Source: Lentzea albidocapillata subsp. violacea (GTDB lineage: Bacteria > Actinomycetota > Actinomycetes > Mycobacteriales > Pseudonocardiaceae). From it: a DNA stretch of 64,000 bases. The DNA is taken from NCBI RefSeq assembly GCF_900100275.1, contig NZ_FNET01000001.1:1-64000 (forward strand). The letters run 5' to 3'. The translations under genes and the position numbers were made by a program. Each line of letters opens with the position of its first letter. Positions within the stretch are counted from its first letter, which is position 1. The notes under the pieces were generated by a model. The model was not told where the DNA came from. It searched no databases and was given only the letters and a program-made list of their open reading frames with translations. This document shows, in pieces, positions 36,024-42,991 of the stretch.

Positions 36024-36470
36024 ATGGCGATCCGCGAAGGCTTTCCCAAAGAAGCGGTACCCGGCGCGTTCGTCGGTCTCGCCGCCGGGCTCATCGCGGG
36101 AGGGCTGGCCGCGCTCGTCGGCCAGCCGCTCGGGTGGGCACTCGTCACGACGGTGGCGCTCGGCCTGCCGCTGGGCGCGTTCGGCGGCGGCTTCAGCCTG
36201 CTGGTGGCGGCGGGCCGGTTACCGGCCGGACGGTTCGCTCCGGTCGCTCTGTACTGGCTGGTCGCGTTTCCCGTGGCTCGGCTGGTGCACGAGACCACCG
36301 TGAGCCTCGTGCTCGCCGGTCAGGTCCGGCTGCCCCCGGATCTGGCCGGTTTCCTCGCCTACCAAGGCATCGTGAGCCTCGGCTGGGCCATCGGTTTCCT
36401 GTGGCTGCACGAGCGCATCGCGATGCGCTTGCGACTGCGACATCTCTTGGGAGCCACCGCCTCCCGCTGA
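36024..36470 (+). CDS. Small integral membrane protein
   Basis: A 148-residue protein with four hydrophobic segments (GAFVGLAAGLIAGGLAALVG; ALVTTVALGLPLGAFGGGFS; FAPVALYWLVAFPVARLVH; FLAYQGIVSLGWAIGFLWL). No family recognised. It starts 1 bp after the Nramp-like stop and precedes terC, so it may be an accessory subunit of the carrier. Confidence 0.7.
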   Translation: MAIREGFPKEAVPGAFVGLAAGLIAGGLAALVGQPLGWALVTTVALGLPLGAFGGGFSLLVAAGRLPAGRFAPVALYWLVAFPVARLVHETTVSLVLAGQVRLPPDLAGFLAYQGIVSLGWAIGFLWLHERIAMRLRLRHLLGATASR

Positions 36471-36492
36471 CCTTCCGCCGAAGGAGCCAAGG

Positions 36493-37512
36493 ATGTTGGA
36501 TCTTCCCGTCTGGGTCTGGGTCGCGACGATGGGCGGCATCGCCGCGATCATCGCGTTCGACTTCTACCTGGTGGCGCGCAAACCGCACGAACCGTCGTTC
36601 CGCGAGTCGTTGTACTGGGTGCTCTTCTACGTCGGCCTGGCCGTCCTGTTCGGACTCGGCGTCACGGTGTTCGCCGGGCCCGGTTACGGCGGTGAGTTCT
36701 TCGCCGGCTGGATCACCGAGTACTCGCTGAGCGTCGACAACCTGTTCGTGTTCGTGATCATCATGGCCCGGTTCGCGGTGCCGCGGGAGTACCGGCAGAA
36801 GGTGCTCATCGTCGGCATCGTCCTGGCCCTGTTGCTGCGCACCGTGTTCATCGCCCTGGGAGCACAGGCGATCTCGCGGTTCGACTGGCTGTTCTACTTC
36901 TTCGGTGCCTTCCTGATCTTCACGGCGTGGAAGCTGCTGAAGCAGGACGAGACCGAGGAGGCCGACGTCCCGGAGAACGCCGCTTTGCGCGCGGTGAAGA
37001 AGTTCCTGCCGGCGACCACGGTCTACCACGGCGCCGCGTTGACGACGCGCATCGACGGCAAACGCGTCGTGACGCCGATGCTGATCGTCATGGTCGCCGT
37101 GGGCACCACGGACCTGCTGTTCGCGGTGGACTCGATCCCGGCGATCTTCGGGCTCACCAAGGAGCCGTACCTGGTGCTGACCGCCAACGCGTTCGCGTTG
37201 ATGGGCCTGCGCCAGCTCTTCTTCCTGGTGGGCGGTCTCCTGGATCGCCTGGTGCACCTGAGCAAGGGCCTCGCGGTGGTGCTCGCGTTCATCGGGTTCA
37301 AGCTCATCTTCGAGGCGATGCACCACCACGGTGTCTCGTGGGCTCCGGAGATCCCGATCGTGGTGTCTCTCGGGGTCATCGTGGCGACGCTCGCCGTCAC
37401 GACGGTATGGAGCCTGCACACCTCACGACGGGCTGCCCGTTCCGCCGTGGAGGATGCCGAGAGTGCGCGAAGGAGCGAAGAAGACGCTCCTGTCAGGGAC
37501 TCTCAGCCGTGA
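36493..37512 (+). CDS. TerC/Alx-family membrane protein
   Basis: A 339-residue TerC-type protein with about nine membrane segments. Both family signatures are present: EYSLSVDNLFVFVIIM (about residues 75-90) and TTDLLFAVDSIPAIFGLT (about 207-224), whose acidic residues are implicated in Mn2+ export in Alx/MntP-like systems. AAGGAG is 6 nt upstream. Its place beside an Nramp-like gene suggests ion homeostasis during growth on metal-chelating oxalate. That link is inferred. Confidence 0.85.
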   Translation: MLDLPVWVWVATMGGIAAIIAFDFYLVARKPHEPSFRESLYWVLFYVGLAVLFGLGVTVFAGPGYGGEFFAGWITEYSLSVDNLFVFVIIMARFAVPREYRQKVLIVGIVLALLLRTVFIALGAQAISRFDWLFYFFGAFLIFTAWKLLKQDETEEADVPENAALRAVKKFLPATTVYHGAALTTRIDGKRVVTPMLIVMVAVGTTDLLFAVDSIPAIFGLTKEPYLVLTANAFALMGLRQLFFLVGGLLDRLVHLSKGLAVVLAFIGFKLIFEAMHHHGVSWAPEIPIVVSLGVIVATLAVTTVWSLHTSRRAARSAVEDAESARRSEEDAPVRDSQP

Positions 37513-37688
37513 ATGCTGTGGCCTTCGGCGTCCTTGCGGAGCGTCCTGGCCACGGCCGCCTGGGCCTCGGCGTCCTTGCGCTGTTCCGTCAGCGCGGTGG
37601 ACAGTCCGAGGCCCAGCGCGCGGCCGTCAGCGGAGGCACCGTTGCGCGGCTCGGTGAGGGAACGCGCGAACTTCTTCAAGCGGGACAT
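37503..37688 (-). CDS. Small basic protein of unknown function
   Basis: A 61-residue protein rich in Lys/Arg and Ala (MSRLKKFARSLTEPRNGAS near the start). No family recognised. A strong AGGAGGA Shine-Dalgarno 5 nt before ATG 37688 supports expression. Its 3' end overlaps the 3' end of terC by 10 bp. A GntR-type site lies about 160 bp upstream (37848-37869), so it may belong to the oxalate regulon. Confidence 0.55.
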   Translation of the reverse strand: MSRLKKFARSLTEPRNGASADGRALGLGLSTALTEQRKDAEAQAAVARTLRKDAEGHSIHG

Positions 37689-37780
37689 GGTCTTCCTCCT
37701 GTCGATGGTGGTTCCCGGGGCGCGCAGAGACCTGACAGGCACTGCGCCACGGGAGGAACAGGGTTGCGGCCGGGGTCTGT

Positions 37781-37800
37781 CCCACCGGGTACCCGGTGGG
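37781..37800. promoter_or_regulatory. Perfect 20-bp palindrome
   Basis: CCCACCGGGTACCCGGTGGG is fully self-complementary and lies about 95 bp upstream of the 61-residue protein's start. It is the size and symmetry of a dimeric repressor operator; with no loop it is a poor terminator. The cognate factor is unknown. Confidence 0.6.
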
Positions 37801-37847
37801 AAACTTCCTGCGGGTCTTCGTTGACCCCGTCCCTGTCGCGATTCAGC

Positions 37848-37869
37848 ATACTGCGTTTTGTATGCAATC
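37848..37869. promoter_or_regulatory. Candidate GntR site, wide-spacer form
   Basis: ATAC-N8-GTATGCAATC: same half-sites as the 15-bp operators but with 8 instead of 1 bp between ATAC and GTAT. The same wide form occurs upstream of gntR at 38670. It precedes the small gene at 37688 and follows gntR. Confidence 0.6.
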
Positions 37870-37933
37870 GTCCGCCATCGTGTCGCGGATCACCCGTATG
37901 GCGCCAAATGACCGAATTGGGTGATCCGAGAGG

Positions 37934-38659
37934 TCAGTCGCTCTTAGTGGAGCTTTCGGGTGACTTGCGGTCGTGGTAGGTCTGGCGGGTCTGCTCCGCG
38001 TGGCGGTGCATGACCTCGCCGGCCCGTTCCGCGTCGCCGTCGGCGATGGCCGTGACCAGCTCGGCGTGCTCGTTCCAGGAGTCGCGGCTGCGCGGGCGGG
38101 CGATCGGGGTGTAGTACCAGCGCACCCGGCGGTCGACCAGGCCGATCATCTCGGACAGGACCTTGTTGCGGCCGATCGCCGCGACGGCCGCGTGCAGGTC
38201 GGCGTTCGCCTTGACCAGGCGCTCGACGTTCGCGGTGCCCAGGGCCTCCTCGCCGGCCTTCTGCAGCTTCCTGAGAAGCTTCACGTCGGCCGCGGTGGCG
38301 TGCTCGGCGGCGAGCTTGGCCGAGTAGGTCTCCAGCACGCTGCGCACGGCGAGCAGCTGGTCGGCCTCCTCCTCGGTCGGGGTGTGCACGAAGGCACCCT
38401 GGGCGGGGCGCAGGTCGACCCAGCCGTCGGTCTGGAGTCGTTGCAGGGCCTCGCGCACCGGCTGCCTGCTCACGCCCAGGTACTCGGCGAGCTCGGCCTC
38501 GACCAGATGCTGGCCGGGCGCGAGGGTGCGATTGATGATCAGCTCGAGCAGGGCGTCGTAGACGGCCTGTCGCAGCGGTGCGGGACGTTCGACCCGGCGG
38601 GTCGCCGCGGCACTGAGTGAACCGCGGGGCGCCCGGCGGCCACTGGGCAAAGAGGTCAT
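37934..38659 (-). CDS. GntR-family (FCD) regulator, proposed oxalate/formate regulator
   Basis: A 241-residue FadR/VanR-type GntR. The winged HTH is clear: APLRQAVYDALLELIINRTL, then LAEYLGVSRQPVREALQRLQ (about 55-75) and GWVDLRPAQGAFV. The C-terminal FCD domain shows its metal-binding His pattern (NADLHAAVA, WNEHAELVTAI, MHRHAEQTRQTY). ATG 38659 lacks a Shine-Dalgarno and lies 10 bp below a wide-spacer operator (38670-38689), suggesting autoregulation. The repeated site GTATGCAATC next to oxalate, Moco and FDH genes makes this the likely controller of a scattered regulon. Confidence 0.85.
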   Translation of the reverse strand: MTSLPSGRRAPRGSLSAAATRRVERPAPLRQAVYDALLELIINRTLAPGQHLVEAELAEYLGVSRQPVREALQRLQTDGWVDLRPAQGAFVHTPTEEEADQLLAVRSVLETYSAKLAAEHATAADVKLLRKLQKAGEEALGTANVERLVKANADLHAAVAAIGRNKVLSEMIGLVDRRVRWYYTPIARPRSRDSWNEHAELVTAIADGDAERAGEVMHRHAEQTRQTYHDRKSPESSTKSD

Positions 38660-38669
38660 GCCGGACAGA

Positions 38670-38689
38670 ATACAGCTTTTCGTATGCAA
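38670..38689. promoter_or_regulatory. Candidate autoregulatory GntR site
   Basis: ATAC-N8-GTATGCAA immediately upstream of gntR (10 bp before its ATG), in the 98-bp region divergent from panE. Binding here would cover the gntR start region. Confidence 0.65.
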
Positions 38690-38723
38690 AAAGCACTTCT
38701 AGAGATTTACCCGTGCTGTCCGT

Positions 38724-38738
38724 ATACTGTATGCAATC
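38724..38738. promoter_or_regulatory. Candidate GntR operator before panE
   Basis: ATACTGTATGCAATC, identical to the site at 12645 and to the reverse complement of 41031-41045. It ends 19 bp before the panE ATG. Confidence 0.75.
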
Positions 38739-38757
38739 TTAGCGAGCGGGGCGTGCT

Positions 38758-39735
38758 ATGAAGATCGCTGTTCTCGGAGCCGGAGCGATCGGTGCCTACG
38801 TCGGTGCGGCTTTGCATCGTGCGGGCGTGGAAGTCCATCTGATCGCGCGTGGGGCCCATCTCGCCGCAATGCGTGAACACGGCGTGCGAGTGCTGAGCCC
38901 GCGTGGTGATTTCACCGCGCGTCCACATGCGACCTCGGATCCCGCGGAGGTGGGCGAGGTCGACTACGTTTTCCTCGGCCTGAAGGCGTACTCGTACGCG
39001 TCGTCAGGCGATCTGCTGGCACCGCTGATGGGCCAGGACACGGCCGTGATCGCGGCGCAGAACGGGATCCCGTGGTGGTACTTCCACGGCATGACCGGAC
39101 ATCCCCTTGAGGGACAACGGATCGAGGCGGTGGACCCTGGCGGGTCGGTCACCGCGGTGCTGCCCATGGAACGGGCGATCGGCTGCGTCGTCTACTGCTC
39201 GACCGAGATCGAGTCGCCGGGCGTGATCCGGCACCTGGAGGGCACGAGGTTCTCGATCGGCGAGCCGGACCGGTCGATCTCCGAGCGGTGCGTCGCGCTG
39301 AGCGAGGCGATGATCGCGGGCGGGCTGAAATGCCCGGTGGAGAAGGACGTCCGCGAGGACATCTGGATCAAACTCATGGGCAACGTGGCGTTCAACCCGC
39401 TGAGCGCGCTGACCCGCGCGACCATGGTGGAGATCTGCGACCACGACGACAGCCGCGACCTCGTGGCCCAGATGATGGCGGAGACCCTGACCATCGCGCG
39501 GGCCGCGGGCTGCGACCCGCAGATCTCCATCGACAAGCGCATCGACGGCGCCCGCCGCGTCGGGCACCACAAGACGTCGATGCTGCAGGACCTGGAGGCC
39601 GGGAAACGGCTGGAGATCGACGCGATCATCGCCGCCGTGGTGGAGATCGCGGAGCTGACCCGCGTGCCGGCGCCGACGCTTCGGCACGTGTACGCGGCGA
39701 TCGACCTGCTGTCGCGGACGTCGCTGGTGTCCTGA
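38758..39735 (+). CDS. Ketopantoate reductase-family protein, candidate oxalyl-CoA reductase
   Basis: A 325-residue ApbA/PanE-family NADPH reductase. Cofactor motif LGAGAIGAYVGAALH at residues 6-20; catalytic-region block DIWIKLMGNVAFNPLSALTR contains the conserved Lys and Asn residues. Established knowledge: in Methylobacterium extorquens a PanE paralogue (PanE2) reduces oxalyl-CoA to glyoxylate for oxalate assimilation. Operator control and the oxalate neighbourhood make the same role likely here, in place of or besides pantothenate synthesis. The generic family call is firm; the substrate is inferred. Confidence 0.8.
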   Translation: MKIAVLGAGAIGAYVGAALHRAGVEVHLIARGAHLAAMREHGVRVLSPRGDFTARPHATSDPAEVGEVDYVFLGLKAYSYASSGDLLAPLMGQDTAVIAAQNGIPWWYFHGMTGHPLEGQRIEAVDPGGSVTAVLPMERAIGCVVYCSTEIESPGVIRHLEGTRFSIGEPDRSISERCVALSEAMIAGGLKCPVEKDVREDIWIKLMGNVAFNPLSALTRATMVEICDHDDSRDLVAQMMAETLTIARAAGCDPQISIDKRIDGARRVGHHKTSMLQDLEAGKRLEIDAIIAAVVEIAELTRVPAPTLRHVYAAIDLLSRTSLVS

Positions 39736-39739
39736 GCTG

Positions 39740-39930
39740 ATGCTGCGACAGCTGGAGCGGCTTGTCGGCCCTGGCCCGTGAACGCCACTTCGCGCGCGCC
39801 GCGGAGGCCTGCCACGCGTCACAGCCGTCGCTGTCGGCGGAGATCAGCAAACTCGAACGCTAACTCGGGGCGCCGATCGGGTCCTGCGGCCGCCGGTTCG
39901 AGGCGCTGACGCCGGAGGGGGAGCGGGCGA
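39740..39930 (+). pseudogene. LysR-type regulator N-terminal remnant
   Basis: The translation begins MLRQLERLV, then after a frameshift near 39765 continues LARERHFARAAEACHASQPS and LSAEISKLER, a typical LysR HTH. An in-frame TAA at 39861-39863 and continuing decay (GRRFEALTPEGERA) follow. The rest of the regulator is missing. Formate dehydrogenase operons are often preceded by such LysR genes (FdsR-like), so this may be the former regulator of the adjacent formate genes. Confidence 0.75.
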
Positions 39931-39938
39931 CGAGCCGG

Positions 39939-40226
39939 GACGCCGTGGTGCGAGCACTGCAGAGCGGTCGGCTGGCCGGTTACGCCGGGGACGTGTGGTT
40001 CCCGCAACCCGCGCCCGCCGACCACCCGTGGCGGACGATGCCCCACCACGGCATGACGCCGCACATCTCCGGCAGTTCGCTGTCCGCGCAAGCCCGGTAT
40101 GCGGCCGGCATCAGGGAGATCCTGGAGTCGTTCTTCTCGGGCACGCCGAACCGCGACGAGTACCTCATCGTCGACGGCGGCAAGCTGGCCGGCACGGGCG
40201 CGCATTCGTATGCGATCCGCGGCTGA
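39939..40226 (+). pseudogene. NAD-dependent formate dehydrogenase C-terminal remnant
   Basis: About 95 residues equal the C-terminus of the single-subunit, metal-free NAD+ formate dehydrogenase (D-2-hydroxyacid dehydrogenase family): DAVVRALQSGRLAGYAGDVW, MTPHISGSSLSAQARYAAGI with the catalytic His, and RDEYLIVDGGKLAGTGAHSY. The N-terminal 300 residues are absent; the fragment abuts the LysR remnant at about 39930, as if one deletion joined the two genes. It is non-functional as an enzyme. Confidence 0.85.
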
Positions 40227-40279
40227 CTTCGATTAACTTCTCCCTCAATGACCGATTTGGGCATGTCTGGGGGAGCAAG

Positions 40280-40948
40280 TTGAGCAGGAAGATCTGCATG
40301 GCGGTGGCACTGGCCGGTCTCCTCGCGGCCTGCACCGGCGGCGGGCCGGTGGCGTCACCGGCCACCACCAGTTCGACGGCACCACCGTCGCCGGCGGAGC
40401 TGGACGAGCGTGTCAAGAAGGCGCTGGCGCCGCCCGGTGCTTTCGACGTGTTCGGTGGCAGGGTGGCGCTTACCAGTCCGGCGAACGACAGTGATCCAGG
40501 ACACGAGCAGTCAAACGTGAGCGCCGCCTGCGGGGGTAGTCCGCTGCGTGTCGACAGCGGTATCTCGGTCAGCCGGTCCCGGGCCTGGACCGGCGGGGTG
40601 AACCTGGCCGAGAGTGTGCACGCCATGTCCGATCTGCCAGGATCGGTGCTGCTCACCACGGTGCAGCGGCGGTCGCGCCTCTGCACGACTTACTACCCTT
40701 ATGGCCGGACTGCGCACACGGTGGTTCCGGACGTCCCACACGTCAAACCGCACGGCATCGACGAGTCCTACGTGTTCTGCGAACGGGTCGACCATCCCGA
40801 GATGCCGCTGTGGCAGTGCTACGCGTATCTCGCGCGGGGCACCCTTCTGGCGGTCATCTTGGAGGTGGGCAACCGGACCAAGGAAGCAGCGTTGCTGCGG
40901 CTCACCTCCGCCGTGCCGATCTTCGCGGAGTCACTGGTCAAGGCCTGA
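40280..40948 (+). CDS. Putative secreted lipoprotein
   Basis: A 222-residue protein with lipobox LLAAC near residue 18 and a Thr/Ser/Pro-rich linker. The C-terminal domain of about 150 residues has four or more Cys (SAACGG, RLCTTYY, YVFCERV, WQCYAY) and resembles actinobacterial DUF3558/PknH-sensor-like lipoproteins; assignment is tentative. TTG 40280 is preferred (GGGGGAG upstream, basic n-region SRKICM); ATG 40298 is the alternative. A terminator follows. Confidence 0.65.
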   Translation: MSRKICMAVALAGLLAACTGGGPVASPATTSSTAPPSPAELDERVKKALAPPGAFDVFGGRVALTSPANDSDPGHEQSNVSAACGGSPLRVDSGISVSRSRAWTGGVNLAESVHAMSDLPGSVLLTTVQRRSRLCTTYYPYGRTAHTVVPDVPHVKPHGIDESYVFCERVDHPEMPLWQCYAYLARGTLLAVILEVGNRTKEAALLRLTSAVPIFAESLVKA

Positions 40949-40967
40949 GCAGGCATCTCTGAACCCT

Positions 40968-40991
40968 GCAAGCCGGGCATCTCCGGCTTGC
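40968..40991 (+). terminator. Terminator before the formate dehydrogenase operon
   Basis: GCAAGCCGG-N6-CCGGCTTGC is a perfect 9-bp stem with a 6-nt loop, 19 bp after the lipoprotein stop and 40 bp before the FDH operator. It insulates the operon. Confidence 0.7.
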
Positions 40992-41030
40992 CAGGCAACA
41001 GAAACACAACTGGGGCTAGCGCATACCGAA

Positions 41031-41045
41031 GATTGCATACAGTAT
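41031..41045. promoter_or_regulatory. Candidate GntR operator of the FDH operon
   Basis: GATTGCATACAGTAT is the exact reverse complement of the sites at 12645 and 38724. It lies 20 bp before the ATG of the FDH catalytic gene. A further GCATAC half-site is at 41021-41026. Confidence 0.75.
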
Positions 41046-41065
41046 GGGCACAGGAGGTGCAGACG

Positions 41066-42991
41066 ATGAGCAGGCGGAAGAAGACCGAGCCCTACGTGCG
41101 GCTGACCCAGCCACTGGTGCGCGACGCGGGAGTCCTGCGGCCGGCCACCTGGGACGAGGCGCTGGACAAGGCAGCAGAGGGCTTCCGCAGGAACGTGGCC
41201 AACGGCGGCCCGGACGCGTTCGGCATGTTCTCCTGTGCGCGGGCCACCAACGAGATGAACTACATGGCCCAGAAGTTCACCAGGGCCGTGATCGGCACGA
41301 ACAACGTCGACAGCTGCAACCGCACCTGTCACGCCCCGAGCGTGGCCGGGTTAGCCAAGGTGTTCGGCAGTGGTGGCGGTACCTCCTCCTACCAGGAGAT
41401 CGAGGACGCCGACCTGATCGTGCTCTGGGGGTCGAACGCACGGGAGGCGCACCCGATCTTCTTCCAGCACGTGCTGAAGGCGGTCAACAAGGGTGCGAAG
41501 CTCTATGTGGTCGACCCGCGGCTGACCAGCACCGGTAAGTGGGCGCACGGGTGGTTGCGGCTCAAGGTCGGCACGGACATCCCGTTGGCGCACGCGATCG
41601 CGCGGGAGATCATCGCGTCGAACCTCACCAACATGTCGTTCGTCGAGCGGGCCACCGAGGGTTTCCAGGAGTTCGTGAAGGCCGTCGAGCCGTGGACGCT
41701 GCCGGTCGCCGAGCTGGAGACCGGTGTGCCGGCCGAGCTCATTCGCGAGCTCGCGCACGCCTACGCCAAGGCGGATCGCGGTCAGCTCAGCTGGACGCTC
41801 GGCATCACGGAGCACCACAACGGCACCGACAACGTGCTGAGCCTCATCAACCTGTCGCTGCTGACCGGGCAGGTCGGGCGGTACGGCGCGGGGCTGAACC
41901 CGTTGCGCGGGCAGAACAACGTGCAGGGCGGCGGCGACATGGGCGCCATCCCCGACCGGCTGCCCGGCTTCCAGGACATCACGGATCCCGGTGTCGCCAA
42001 GAAGTTCAACGACGCGTGGGGCTCGAACTTCAAGGCCTCCAAGGGCTGGAACCTCACCCAGATGCTGGAGGCGATGGAACGCGGTGACATGACCACCGTG
42101 TACATCATCGGCGAGAACCCGGTGCAGTCCGAGGCGGACTGCGAGCACACGATCAAGCGACTGTCCAACTTGGACCACGTGGTGGTGCAGGACATCTTCC
42201 TCACCAAGACCGCGCAGCTCGCGCACGTCGTGCTGCCTGCCGCTGCGGCCTGGTGCGAGACCGACGGCACGTTCACGAACAGCGAGCGCCGGGTGCAGCG
42301 CGTGAGAAAAGCTCTCGCCCCACCCGAGGGCGCGCGTGACGACATCGAGATCATGGGCGAGATCGCCACGCGGCTTGGCGCGGACTGGCAGCACAAGGCC
42401 GGCCAGGACGTGTGGGATGAACTCCGCAGCCTGTCGCCGATTCACACCGGCATGACCTACGACCGGCTCGAGAAGCTCGGCGGCATCCAGTGGCCGTGCC
42501 CGGACGAGGACTCCCTTGAACCCAGCTTCCTGCACGGCCGGTTGTGGGAGGAGGACCCGGCGAAGCGCGGCATGCCCGCGACGTTCTCGCCGGTGCTGCA
42601 CAGCCCGCCCGTCGACGAGCTGACCGAGGACTTCCCATTCCGGCTCACCACCGGGCGGCGGCTCGACTCCTACAACACCGGGGTGCAGTCGCACGGGTTC
42701 GAGTCGCCGATGCGCATGGGCGAGACGCTCGACCTCTGCCCGCAGGACGCCGAGACGCTCGGGGTCACCGCGGGTGAGGAGGTGTCGATCACCAGCAGGC
42801 GCGGGCAGATCCAGGCGCCGGTGCGGATCGACGACGGACTGACGCCGGGTCTGGTGTTCATGACGTTCCACTTCCCGGACGAGATCGACGTCAACGTGCT
42901 CACGATCGAGGCGACCTGCCCGATCGCGGGAACGGCGGAGTACAAGGCCGCGGCAATCCGCATCGAGAAGCTTCCGGTGAAGGTGGGCTGA
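41066..42991 (+). CDS. fdhA: Molybdenum formate dehydrogenase catalytic subunit, lacking its Fe4S4 domain
   Basis: A 641-residue molybdopterin oxidoreductase that oxidises formate to CO2. VDSCNRTCHAPSVAG holds Cys88-His89 at the position of the catalytic Sec/Cys-His pair of FdhF/FdsA. Bis-PGD-binding blocks follow (LIVLWGSNAREAHPIFFQHV; ENPVQSEAD; GTFTNSERRVQRV), and a molydopterin-dinucleotide C-domain (about 520-641). It begins at RLTQPLVRDAG, exactly where intact enzymes leave the N-terminal CxxCxxxC Fe4S4 domain, which is instead at the end of the protein encoded at 44758-45681. AGGAGG is 8 nt upstream of ATG 41066. Confidence 0.92.
   Translation: MSRRKKTEPYVRLTQPLVRDAGVLRPATWDEALDKAAEGFRRNVANGGPDAFGMFSCARATNEMNYMAQKFTRAVIGTNNVDSCNRTCHAPSVAGLAKVFGSGGGTSSYQEIEDADLIVLWGSNAREAHPIFFQHVLKAVNKGAKLYVVDPRLTSTGKWAHGWLRLKVGTDIPLAHAIAREIIASNLTNMSFVERATEGFQEFVKAVEPWTLPVAELETGVPAELIRELAHAYAKADRGQLSWTLGITEHHNGTDNVLSLINLSLLTGQVGRYGAGLNPLRGQNNVQGGGDMGAIPDRLPGFQDITDPGVAKKFNDAWGSNFKASKGWNLTQMLEAMERGDMTTVYIIGENPVQSEADCEHTIKRLSNLDHVVVQDIFLTKTAQLAHVVLPAAAAWCETDGTFTNSERRVQRVRKALAPPEGARDDIEIMGEIATRLGADWQHKAGQDVWDELRSLSPIHTGMTYDRLEKLGGIQWPCPDEDSLEPSFLHGRLWEEDPAKRGMPATFSPVLHSPPVDELTEDFPFRLTTGRRLDSYNTGVQSHGFESPMRMGETLDLCPQDAETLGVTAGEEVSITSRRGQIQAPVRIDDGLTPGLVFMTFHFPDEIDVNVLTIEATCPIAGTAEYKAAAIRIEKLPVKVG

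Noticed and set aside
36471-36492. Manganese riboswitch (yybP-ykoY) upstream of terC
   Set aside because: Only 22 bp separate terC from the previous gene; no room for the aptamer.
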